This document shows, piece after piece, positions 11,520 to 22,599 of a stretch of DNA of 64,000 nucleotides (the stretch's first letter is position 1; each line of letters opens with the position of its first letter). The notes under the pieces are model-generated. The model was not told the origin of the DNA and did not search any database. It worked only from the letters and a program-made list of their open reading frames with translations. Source of the DNA: Verpa conica (Eukaryota > Ascomycota > Pezizomycetes > Pezizales > Morchellaceae); the NCBI GenBank assembly GCA_033030425.1, contig JAUFSD010000001.1:2790001-2854000 (forward strand), read 5' to 3'. Both the position numbers and the translations under genes were made by a program.

Positions 11520-12255
11520 TTACCCCTCTAGGAAAAGCCCTGTCTCAATATTTAAATTTATCCCTATTTACCATGAACAGGAACAGAGTAGTGGTATAAA
11601 TTTGGTAGAGCTTGAATGGAGTTGTTTGTCTTCGTTTTTTTACACGGTAGCTATACATATATTACAGGATAACTCAATGAACCTAAAAATATGGGGGATA
11701 GCGTGTACCACAACCCAAAGAAAGCACTAGTTTCCATGAAATCGCGCGAATAAAGAAAAGAAGTACCTAATATATCTTAAGAGTCTGTACAATATACTAG
11801 TAGAAAGTATGCGACAATATCGCGAGAGTGGAGATTCCTTTAGCCCAAATATACAAAAATCAAAAACGCCCACCTGCTACCCAACCCAGAAACCCAAGAA
11901 ATATGGGTATGAAAATATACAGTGAAGTGAAGCAGGAAAAGAAAGGAAAAGAAAAACCTAGAGAGATACCAACCCTAACACAAACACCCCCGAAATAAAA
12001 TCACAGTGAATAAAGGGGTATAGCAAAGCAAAAAGTATATACTAGAAAAGAAGCAAAAGAAACTGATAAGCCCCCCAGAAAACCCAACTAATTCCATGCC
12101 AGATATCTCTCTTCACATCCCCGCCATTTTTGTAGAAAGAAAGAAAAAAAAGAAAAAAAAAGAAATGCCCCGTACCCGATTCTATATCAAGCACCCACCC
12201 ACCCAGCCAGCCAGATAGACCAAAGAAAAATGATTTAGAACCCACAAAACCCCAT
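11520..12255. other. Convergent 3' region between PDX3 and the PPR gene
   Basis: PDX3 (+) and the PPR gene (-) end toward each other here. The stretch is AT-rich with A-rich runs near 12130-12160, as expected of 3' untranslated DNA. No gene is seen. Confidence 0.6.
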
Positions 12256-15200
12256 CTAAGCCACCACCTCACGTCCCCTCACCAACTCAGCAACCTTTAC
12301 CGTCACAGCATGTGGATACCCTCTGCCACCCATCTCCTCAACAACTCTCATTGCGCCCTCTCTATCCTCAACTGCCAAGTATGCCCTCGTCATAGCTTCG
12401 TACGTACTCGGCTCTCTCTTCAACTTGTCGTTCTCGTTACTGCTCAAAGAATCGTAGACAGCTCTCGCACGGACAATGTCCTTCTCCGTTGCCCAGCCAT
12501 GGATAAGAGTGTTAGCAATATACGGCGTCATTCTGATTCCCCTCCGCTTCATATCTGCAATCCAGATAGGAGTATCTCTGACGCGGTGGTTGGCAACAAG
12601 TGATTCAAGGAGAGACTGGTAGATTGTATTATCGGGTGCAACACTGCCTCCTTCGGTGATAGCAGTAAAATGTGTGATTGCAGCATCGAGATCATGGAGA
12701 ATACATCCCTTAGCGTGTATCAGCGCAGCGTGGTGAGAAGTTTCAATGGATTGCCCATTGGCGCGGATCATCTCAAGGATGCCCTCAGCGGCGAGCATGT
12801 CAGGTGGGTCAAGAGTAGCATAGGCTTCGATAAGCAGCTTGTAGGTATGACCGGTAGGCTCAATTCCAAGTGACATCATACGGTTGAAGTAAGCCATCGC
12901 CTTAGTGCGGTCCCGCTTAGTGTTAACAAAGAACTGGATGAGCGAGTTATAAGGTGCAGGGCGCGGCTTATAGTTCGGCATCGCCTCCATTTCCTGGAAG
13001 AGCTCCTCAGCGAAGTGCTCATCACCGACGCGGGTAAGTGCGTTGATCATAGTCCCGTATGTGACACTAGTAGGTTTGATCCCAAGTGCTCTCATCTCAG
13101 CAAAGTAGAAGAGGCAATCATCGACGCGGCGGGCCTTGGCAAGTTTTCCAATGAGGACATTGTACAGGAAGGAACTAGGGACGACGCTTTCGGCCTTAGC
13201 TCTCTCAAAGATCTTGAGTGCCTCAGAGGCCTCATCGTAGGTTTGGTCGGAGCCCTTGAGAGAAACAATGTATAATCCGTAAGTATTCGCAGATGGGGAT
13301 GCACCCATGTTCAGCATTTCCTCGTGATATACAGCAGCCTGTTGTCGGTTTCCGAGGGTGAGCTGTCCAGCGACCATAGCATCCAAAAGAATACACCACA
13401 CGTATCTCACCGAGCGGTACTCCATGAGAAGGGGTGTATCGTTCTTTGCATTCCGGTAAATCTCGTTCATGAAGTCCACTTGGCCAGAGCTAGCAGCAGC
13501 CGCAATCATTCTTGCCAGGGTTGTCATGCGGACAAGTCTTCCTGCTCTGCGGGTTTGTTGATACATACGCTTAGCATCGGATAACCTAGGTCTAGCTGTC
13601 TTTGCACCTTCAAGAGCATTGTCGATAGCCTGTGAGACTTTGACGTCGGTCTTAACCCAGTACGGGTCAAAATTGTCTTCGGGGATAGACTCGCCCTCAC
13701 TAGCAACCAGAGTAGGAGATTCACTCAGTTCTGTGGCGTGAGCAGGTGATTGTGGCATAGTATCCCAGACGGTCTGAGCTTGAACGAATGCATTCCATTT
13801 CTCAGTAGGGTCGCCGAGGGCCATGACCGCCTGGTCGATGGAGCCCTTCAGAGTCGGGTTCAATGGAATATTGGTCTTCATGGCGACTGACAACATCTGT
13901 TCAAACCTCTTGACATCCTCCGGCAATAGCTCGATACCCTTCGCTTTAGATTCTACCAGCACACCAGACTGAACTTGGAGCAGTAGGTCCAACTGCGGCA
14001 TGGTCAGTCCCAGTATCCTCTCCGCACCAAAGAGTTTCATTGCAGTTTTCGAGGCCTCTAATCCCAGACGCCCACAGTGCAGCATGCTAAACCCGCAAAG
14101 ATCCAGCGCGATGCTTGGAGTGAGGAATCCTGTTCTAGAGATAGCAGAAATTAGATGCTCGTATGTCTGCTGCAAGTATTCCCTCCTTAGAACAAGCGGG
14201 GCACCAAAAGGCCTGTCCATGTAAAACTCTGTAAATTGCTTGAGCACGACTAAAGCTTCGTTCGTAAGTCCATTCTCAAATAGCATAGTGGTGTAAAGTG
14301 TGGTGGCCTCTACATCCGGCCCGCTAGAGAGCCCCCTTTCGGCAAGATCGCCCCAGACGGCCCTAGCCTTGTCAACCCTACCAGCTTTTATACACAGTGA
14401 CAGAAAAGCCATTTGCGCAATTGATGTAGCAGGGTGATTGATGCCGAGATTGCGGACATGGGCGTTGAATTCTATGTAGAGCTTACTCGCAAGTTCGTAG
14501 TCACCCAAATCAGCAACGGCGATGAGAATTCTTGAGAGACCCAAAAACTCAGATGACCTCACATCCCTTGAGAGGATCCATTCACGTGCAGACTCTATAT
14601 CTTTTCGCTCGAGAAATCCCTGGATGACAGCATCCGCTAATCTCTCAGAACGCTGATGGTCTTTGCTAGCGTCCATAATCTTTTCGAGGAAAGAAAGAGC
14701 ACCAGCTGCATCGTCGGCGTCCATATAAGCAATAATTAAAGTCTTGTATACACGAAATCGCTCGTCAACTGCACCGGGTCTTCGCGCAAGTTCTGAGGCA
14801 CGGTATTGGTTGTAGGTTTCGATCGCTGAGCTCATGTTCCCTGTTTTTCCAAAGCCCTTGATAAGAGAAAGCATCATCTCAACACTCGGTGAGACGTTGC
14901 GTTGCTCCATGTGCGTATAAATTTTCAACATATCCTCTTCACGAACATGTTCTGCGCATGCTTCCGCAAGGACGGCATACGTTGACTCAGGGAAAACACG
15001 TTCTTTTCGCACTTCAGTGCTAGCATAAAAGATATCCAAAGCCAAATCCATAGGGGCCTGACTCTGAATTTCATTCAGCTCTGCCATCCGAGAAGGAACC
15101 ACAAACCCAAACCTAGCCTGATCTGCCATAACACCCTTGGTGAAGTGGAGTGAAGCTTTGGCATTACTTGCTAGGAAGTCGATAAGGATGGAGTAGGTAA

Positions 15201-15517
15201 CGGTACTAGGGAGAACCTTCTTCGCAAGCATGTCCTTGTAGACATTGATGACTTGGGCAACACCGACGGTATTTGTCTCGACAAAAGCGACTAAGAGGAG
15301 GTTGTAGGTAGCTGTGCTAGGTTGCACACCTTCCTTGATCATGTGTTGGAACAGGGCGGTAAGCTCATGGTGCTTCCCTTGGGACAGGAGGCTTTGAAGT
15401 TGTTGGTTGTAGAGTGTAGTTTCTGAAGGGACCACCGGTGAATTTGGCACAAGAGTATCCTCTGACACGTCAGGTGAAGCCGTTTTATCAGATTCCGGGA
15501 CTGGTGCAGCGGCATCT

Positions 15518-15551
<34 letters not shown>

Positions 15552-16059
15552 CCTCTTCCGCTAATGCCTGTGAAGGTACCACATCCTCCTCCACAAAGAC
15601 CTCCGCACTCGAAGCAGACTCCTCCGGAACCTCTAGTAGTGGTGGAACAGCATCCGTTTGTATCAGTGAAGAAGACCTCGACCTCACTGGCCCCGCTTCG
15701 ATTTCCAGCAACTGTTTCTGCTGGTGCTGGGCCTTTGACCAAAGGATCTTCTTTGAAAATAAGTATTTCCTACTGTCTTTATCCTCTTTATCATCCCCAG
15801 CCTGCGACTGAGCAGCGTAATACGCATTTAAGGTATCACTACCCTGCCCATCCTTGCCCTGAGTGGTTCGGCCCGAGTTTGCCCCACCAAAAGCGGTGTT
15901 GAAACGGGTAGGCGCATTCGACTGGCCTAGACGAGAGAATTGAACTGTAGACGAAGCATAGGATGATTGTGTTGCTGCGACAACGGATTGGGCGTAGCCG
16001 TTGACGAGATGCTTCGAGATGCTCTGACGAGCTAGGGTGGTGAATGGTTTGAAGACCAT
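12256..16059 (-). CDS. Large mitochondrial PPR protein (1267 aa)
   Basis: This is a single-exon pentatricopeptide repeat protein. The N-terminus (about residues 1-60) is rich in S, T, A and R with few acids, as in a mitochondrial presequence. Residues about 80-240 are low-complexity and include a poly-Thr run. Clear PPR helical pairs start near residue 240 (TYNLLLVAFVE, VTYSILIDFL) and are densest at about 930-1250 (SSFLYNVLIGKLAKARRVDD, VTYGTMINALTRVGDEHF, YNSLIQFFVNTKRDRTKA). Fungal PPR proteins of this size act on mitochondrial mRNAs. It may be the counterpart of Neurospora CYA-5/yeast Pet309 (cox1 mRNA), but I cannot separate this from other large PPR proteins by eye. The ATG is the first in the frame. 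Confidence 0.88.
15516..15553. repeat. AGT trinucleotide microsatellite inside the PPR gene
   Basis: A run of about ten or more AGT units on the plus strand is read on the minus strand as ACT codons. It gives the poly-Thr stretch at about residues 169-180 of the PPR protein, within its low-complexity N-terminal part. Length changes here would keep the frame. Confidence 0.85.
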
Positions 16060-19000
16060 TCAGAGAACTGGTATCTAGATGAGGCAGCGTAGATGTCAGC
16101 ACGCACCACCATGTCTAGATAAAGGGTTTTTTTCGAAAAAAGAAAAAGCAAGAAAATTCAAGAACGGAAAAAGCTGAACGTACGTGATTATCCACAAGGG
16201 TTTTAGTGCTCATTTGAGGACGACACAAAAATGTCGTCTGATTTTAGGATGTTTCTTCGGTTGATGTTGTTTGGAGACTTCTGGTCTGATGCTGGAAAAG
16301 TGAGATGACCACCGCGAAAAGAAAAAAAAAAGATGCGGGGGAAAAAAAAAGTTGAAGTGGGATGATGAGAAAGAGGGACGGAACGAAAGGAGACCTAAGT
16401 ATCAGGCAACGAACTGGGTGAGGGGGCTGTGACCGTCTAAGTGAGGGAGAAATAGGGATCACAAAAAGAAACGCAATCCCCTAAAGGAATAAAATAAAGT
16501 GAGAATGAGAAGAGCTCGGGCAGGAGGAAGGAAATGTCAATGACGAAAGTGCGAGGCAGGATGATTCACCACGAGAACTACAGCCAACCCCCAAGGGAAA
16601 GAATGGGCTTTAGGTGAAGATCTCACTGCCTTCGTATTTCTTTCACTAATGCAGAATTCAACTCCCCACGATTGAAGAAAATATTCCGGAGTTGCTTGAA
16701 TAATTTTATTCCGTCTAGGCTGTGGCACCCTACGGTTCGTGAATCGAGATTTCAATCTCACCCTAAACGAGAAAGAAAGAAAAAATCTGATAAGCACCTA
16801 GAGATCTAAAGTGAGGATGGGTTTCGTGGCTCATATGACCCGCCTGGAGGAAATTTCCCCCGGCCCTCCGAGAAGACCCGTCCATCCCAGCACCTCGCCA
16901 GCGATTGCTCGTTCGGCCACCCGGCTTTCTCGGGGCCGTAGCTCCTCAGACTCATCATTCCTTCACCCCCGCCCTGCAGAACCATTATGATGCGCAGAAA
17001 ATAAATATTATACTCCCAAGTTTCAATTTTCCTGTTTCTATTGCGCGCGTTCATGTGGCCTATTCTATCCTCGGGTCAGCCGAAAACGAGGAATACTCAA
17101 AAAGCTTAGTAGCTTAAAGAATCAGGACCCGCGTCCCAGAACTCTTGTTACGCGTTCATTCCTATTCCTATTCCCGTGGGAACCCTTGGCATACGAAGCG
17201 CCCCTTCCGCTGTTTGCTTAAAGTGGTACTTCTGTCTCGGCCGTATTAAGAATCCCCCCGCAATGTATTTCCCCGGGAGTCTTCTTCTAGGGTCCCGTAT
17301 AGAGCTCCGGGAAAACATATCCGAGAAAGAGTCCCTGCATGGTACACACTTTGGTTGCCTATCAAGTTGTGGCGGAGCATATTTACCTCGATAGTTTCTA
17401 CAAGTAAGACTTGTGATAGAGTGTCTCCCGTGTAGTCTAAAGAGAGTAGGTACCACAACCATAATCACTGTTGCCGCAGTAAACCCTGAGGCCTTTAGAG
17501 CTCTCAGTCAGAAGACCCAGAGACTTGCGGCATATTTAGTAGCGGTTACTACTTTCTCCCTTGATTGGGTTGGGTAATTGCCCTTACAGCTCAGTCCTCT
17601 AAAAGCACTGTAGTAAGCGGAAGAAATAACCTATAATACATATACCTATGCTCGCGTAGTGAACAAAGCAAATAACCAGGGCACAAATATTTGTCCCGAG
17701 ATCAGCGGTAGTAAAACAGCTCCGCCACAGCGTATAAAACGAGATGCACGTCATTGTTGTCCTTTCATTTCTCGGGCGACAGCTCATCCGTTCCGAGATG
17801 CTTCATCTCATACTATGGACTAGCCAATCGCGCCCGCAGCTGTTAGTAGCCACGTTGCGAAAACAAGTGATGAGTTTCCGGGAACGCTGACCTAAGCAAT
17901 GCTGATGATGAAACATGTGGGGTTGTTTGGTTGAAGGTGCGAGTGATGAGCTGTGAATATGCACTGGCATTAGGGGTAGATACATAAGGGCTAAGCTATT
18001 GGGGATAGATTTAAGGTTTTCTCCGTTGCGGCTCTTATTAAGGGTCCCGAAATGTTTATCCATGGGCATGTACCTAGATGTACCTGTGACCTTTGCCCCG
18101 GTGCCCTAATCAAACAATCCTACTACAACTAATCAAATAGTAGTTAACACGATTGCGCCTACAACCATCATCACTAAGGCCCAATCCTACTCGGAACGGG
18201 AGAACACTTCCCGGGAAAGCTTAATTTTCCTTAAGGTGGTAGTCATAGTCACGTGTGGGTTCTCAGTCTTGCACGCCATAGAGAAACTCCATATATAGAG
18301 CTCTCAGCCCTGCCCTTCCTACTCTCCAGGCACTAGCTCTGGTCTAGCTAGGGCTCAAAATTAATCTAAAAACACTACGGAGGCCATCTATGGCACAATA
18401 GATACAGCCTACCCCCTTCGTCTTCGGAGACTTGCAGAAAGGTTCTTTTACCAGGTCTAGGCCAAAATAATCTAGGGGGAATACGCAAGGGAATATCCCC
18501 ACTTCCTAAAGCCAATATACGGAACTACAGCGGTGACGGCAAAGATCGATACGACGAAACATCCACAATCAATTTTTCAATAATCTCATCTATCACTAAG
18601 GGAATAGAGCTTAGTTCGGTAGTAACCTAAGTGTCTGGATGTTATAAATATAAGTACTCGGATAATATAACCCTCAAAATCTACTTAGGTATCTGCATAG
18701 TATGTGGTCTCCTACTTCTTTCAATACTCATTTTCCTTTTATATTCCCTACATCTGCCACCACTACCACCACTACTACCACCACGCCCCATGCCTCCCAC
18801 GACTACTATCATACCCGTCATTTCCCCTACGTCTGCTACAACATTTGTCATCGTTTCTTTTATGTCTATAACTTTTCCATTAGATACGGTCTTCTCACCG
18901 AGTGATTAGGGCATAAATATTTGTTGTAAGACTACTTCTTTAAGAAACTATGATGACTTTAATGCCAACCAATCCCAATCTTCGATGGGTCCCTAAGTTT

Positions 19001-19778
19001 GCTGCGCAGCACTATACATAACCTGGCAATAAAGATCGAGAAACGTGGGGTTCGAGTTTAGGTTCTCTATTTATCCTTCGGCCTTGTGGCAAAGGTTTTA
19101 GTAGTTGTACTGGCTATAGGGCCACTATTATTAATTTTGGTACTTAAGTTTATATGAGGCCACCGCGCAAATCTAAATATATACCTTCGACAACCGGAAA
19201 GTCTCTGAGCCCGCTTAACCCCAAAGACTTCTAAATATCTCTGGAGATTCCAGGGAAAATTCCGAACTCTACCTTTCAAGGCCCCATGCCAGGTGCCCTA
19301 CGTAATGAAAGTAGATGTTGGGCACGATTTGATGTTATAGCTAACACTACCTTAGGTTGGGTAATTAAGTTATATACTGAATTTAGCTATTGGCTATTGA
19401 TAAGCTAGCTATATATTTTGTAACAAGTAGTCTCTGCTAGTATAATAGCTAGTAACTCGGTCATTCTACTAAAGAGTCCCTGAATAGTTATTTTTTGCGC
19501 TGTCTTTCAGGACCCTTGAAACTTCTGATAGTGGTTTGTGACGCTATAGGTGAACGTCTGGGTCTATATATATCTCTTACTAGTATGTTTATGAGTATAG
19601 TTTCATGACTTTCTATGGTCTAATTGTTTAGACATTATTTATAGTAGTAGTACTTCATAAGTCAAAGCCTAAGAGTCCATATGTCTCTGGGATACATGCA
19701 GTAGATGGCCGGGCCGGGTCGGGTAGTACCCAACTTAGTACATAGAGGGTATATTTAAATTTATACATATAGCCAGAG
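16060..19778. other. Gene-poor region upstream of the PPR gene
   Basis: The first few hundred bases are A-rich upstream DNA of the minus-strand PPR gene. The rest has only short overlapping frames with no recognisable product. A CCACTACCACC-type microsatellite lies near 18750-18787. A more GC-rich block at about 16800-17480 may be an old repeat, but I see no diagnostic motif in it. Confidence 0.5.
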
Positions 19779-19795
19779 TGGTTGTGGAGGGACTC

Positions 19796-20224
19796 TTTTT
19801 TTTTTAAGTCAAATCATTATTGATTTCTGGGTACAAAATGTGGCATGCAGTTATAAACTATGGCCTGAAAACACCCATCCCCATCAAACAAAAGAAAAAA
19901 GCCAAAAAAAAGCGTCCCCCTGAGTAAATCAACACTATTATAGTGACTATGGTCTGTCACCAGCCACACATCCCCTTCCAGAGCAGATGATAGCATTGCA
20001 CCCAATATACATGGCCAAAAGGCCAGAAAAGTAAATAGAGCTGAAAGCCCTTACCACAAAGGGGGGTGCCGAGGCGATAACTGGTCGCAGCAGCGAATGT
20101 CTCTCGTTTTCAGAGACCCGAACCGTGGGAGGAGGGGGGGCCTGGGGGGGCCTAGAGAGGCCTTGGAGGACCCAGGTAGGGGCCAGCGTGACAGTCTTGG
20201 CAAAATGAAGCCAAAGGAAAGTCT
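19796..20224 (-). mobile_element. 429-bp retroposon with 17-bp target duplication and a LINE-like tail
   Basis: The direct repeat TGGTTGTGGAGGGACTC occurs at 19779-19795 and 20225-20241. Between them is a 429-bp unit that starts with ten T on the plus strand, which is a poly-A tail on the minus strand. About 65 bases next to the tail resemble the 3' end of the LINE at 26996-33751, sharing TTTTGTACCCAGAA and TAACTGCAT-like blocks. The rest of the unit does not match that LINE. A GGTTCGGGTCTC box near 20120 on the minus strand resembles a pol III B-box. This is either a SINE using the LINE tail or a truncated relative of the LINE. Confidence 0.75.
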
Positions 20225-20309
20225 TGGTTGTGGAGGGACTCATGAGAGTGTTAATTAGATCAGCTCGCATATTCTATAATAGGGCTTTATTTAGATACGG
20301 CGAGTGATA

Positions 20310-20314
20310 TCTTA
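20310..20314. repeat. Left target-site duplication of the gypsy element
   Basis: TCTTA lies directly before the TG of the left LTR, and the same five bases follow the CA of the right LTR at 26756-26760. Five bases is the usual Ty3/gypsy duplication. Confidence 0.85.
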
Positions 20315-20956
20315 TGTCGCGGGCAGCTCCGAGGATACCAACGCCACCGTCGCACGAAACAAGACCAAAACCGGACCACACCCCAGTAAGAGAGTCACCT
20401 TCGACCTCGCCCCCACTCGGCGATCGAGTCGATTGAATGCGCGCATTGTGAGCAATTTAACGGAAAGGGAATAATGGGCGCAGGAAGGCTCGTATCATCC
20501 GCACGCGAGGTTGATGGGGTTTGTGTCTTTGGCAATAAGGTTCTCCGGGCCGACGGCCCCTCGTGGTAGTTTCGGAATTTACGTAACGTTATCGTATTTA
20601 CCCCGTGAGCTCTTTGTACACTTTGTATGCGGTTTGTATGGGAAAGATACCTTTCTGTTGGATATGACATATCCAACAGAAACATGGGAAATTTAGTTGG
20701 AGTGAAAAAGTTTTCTTTGGCGTTAAGGTTATTTTGGAAGCAGAGAAGAAGGGAAGAAATAGAGGAAACATATAAGGAGGGCCGCCCGAGGATTTTCTTA
20801 GCACGCAACGTCTTGTTTATATTGTCTAGTAAAGAAATATTACAGAGTTTTTCACTTGTAATATCTTTTGCCATAACACCGTTCATTGTCGCCGTCTTAG
20901 TCGCTGTCACCGTCCCGTTCTGCGCTTTACCATACCATCCCAACCGCCCCGCCACA
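20315..20956 (+). repeat. Left LTR of the gypsy element
   Basis: 642 bp, starting TGTCGCGGG and ending CCGCCACA. By eye it is about 95% identical to the right LTR, with differences that are mostly 1-4 base insertions, deletions or small clusters rather than scattered transitions. Confidence 0.9.
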
Positions 20957-20997
20957 CTACGTCGCGTCCTTCAAGCCTACCCAACAACACTGTACCA

Positions 20998-22560
20998 ATG
21001 TCTGCCAGTAGTGGCCCGACCCTCCGGCATTTCGCCTCCCAGCTACCTCGATGATTTTACCACCGCCTATAACACCGACGCCGCCCGCTCCACGCCAATC
21101 TTCTGCAGTATGCAGCCAAACTCCAGGAAAACAACATCCGACTCCGCAACGAAAGAGAACGGACACCTTCAAGCGGCTACGGAGGCACAAGCCAGCCTCA
21201 ACAATGCCGAAGCCATCGTCACCGCTCGAAGAAACCGCCCAACGTCTTACCACCGCCAACACCGTTTCTTGCTCACCGAGAACCAGCTTGAAAACGATCT
21301 TCGTGCAGCCCGAACCGCCGCGGAAGGAGGGAGAATTCCAACTCCACCTCCCCTCGATATCAATGGACCCCGTCGCCCCAGAAGATCTGACAAAATCCCC
21401 GACCCTCCAATGTTCAATGGTAACCGCGCCTGAAACCCTTTGTCGCCCAACTTCGCAATAAACTCCGTAACAATGCCGATCGTTTTTCCAACGGCCGCCA
21501 AAGTCGGATATGCTTTTAACCGTCTGGAGTGAGTCGCGAACCAGGTACTCCCTTACGCAACTGCCACTGGAATTGACTTTGCCAACGTTGAAGCTCTCAT
21601 CACCGTCTTGAACTCTGCCTTCGCCGAATTCCTGATCCTCATGGAACTGCAAGGAGGGAACTCCACAACCTCAAACAGAAAAACAAGGACTTCTCCTCCT
21701 ATCTCGCTGACTTCCGTCGCATCGGCAGACCTTGGGTACGATGACTCACGCCAGAGAGACGCCGCCCGGGAGGGTCTCTCGAGGAAATGAAGGGACCAAC
21801 TTGTCGGTCGCCGCGTCCCTGTTGATGCCCATGGTGCAGCCACGTTCGATCTCTACGTCGCCGACCTTCTTGTTGTGGATAATGACCTCCGTGTTCGCAG
21901 GAAGAGAAGAGGGCTCAAGGTCCTTCGGAAACTTCCAACATCAACCTGCCCCCCGCGCTTCTGCTCCCTGCCCCCGTTGCCAGTTCTGGCTACCATCCGT
22001 CATTCGCCCCCTGGAGGTTTGGCTCCCATGAATCTCAGCTGCTGTCCCCCGTCCTGCTGGTCAACCCCGTGTCCTCTTTTCCCCGAGGAAAAACAGAGGC
22101 GTTTTGCCTCGGGGCTTTGTATGTATTGCGGCCAGCGTGGCCAGGTTTTTGCCAATTGTCCTTTATCTCGTTCCGGCCCACGTGCCACCCTTCGTCCTTT
22201 AGTACGCGCGGCGCCGCAATTACTCCATCTCCTTTTAGTCTTCTTTCTGGTGCTGCTGCTTCTGTTTCTGGGTCTTCTGTTGCGGGCGGTGTCCCATCTC
22301 CAATATTTCCGTTTCGGGCTCTCCTGTTCCTTCTTCGTCTTCTGTGGCCGGTGCGCCACCTAGGTCTTCCTTTGCTTCTTCTTCTCGTTCGGGCGGCGAC
22401 CCGCGTTATCAATCTTCTTCTTCCGATCAGCAGGGTTTTCAGTAGTCCCCGCCTTTAACTGGCCCTGCCTGCGACCTTTTAACGATTTTTCTTTGACTGC
22501 ATTTTCTATTTCTGGCTTTTCGGTATCAAACATTGTTGTGGAGGAAGATTCTTTGGATGG
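20998..22560 (+). pseudogene. gag region of the gypsy element, frame-broken
   Basis: A likely start ATG at 20999 begins a frame that stops after 18 codons. Later pieces in other frames read as proline-rich and basic gag-like sequence. The zinc knuckle at 22118-22159 reads CMYCGQRGQVFANC: the spacing fits C-x2-C-x4-H-x4-C, but the His position is Gln. Several frame breaks separate these parts. A gag is expected here from its place between the left LTR and the protease, and the knuckle is the only clear motif. Confidence 0.7.
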
Positions 22561-22599
22561 TGAGCATTTGGTAGTAGCATGTACCTTATCCACCAATAC

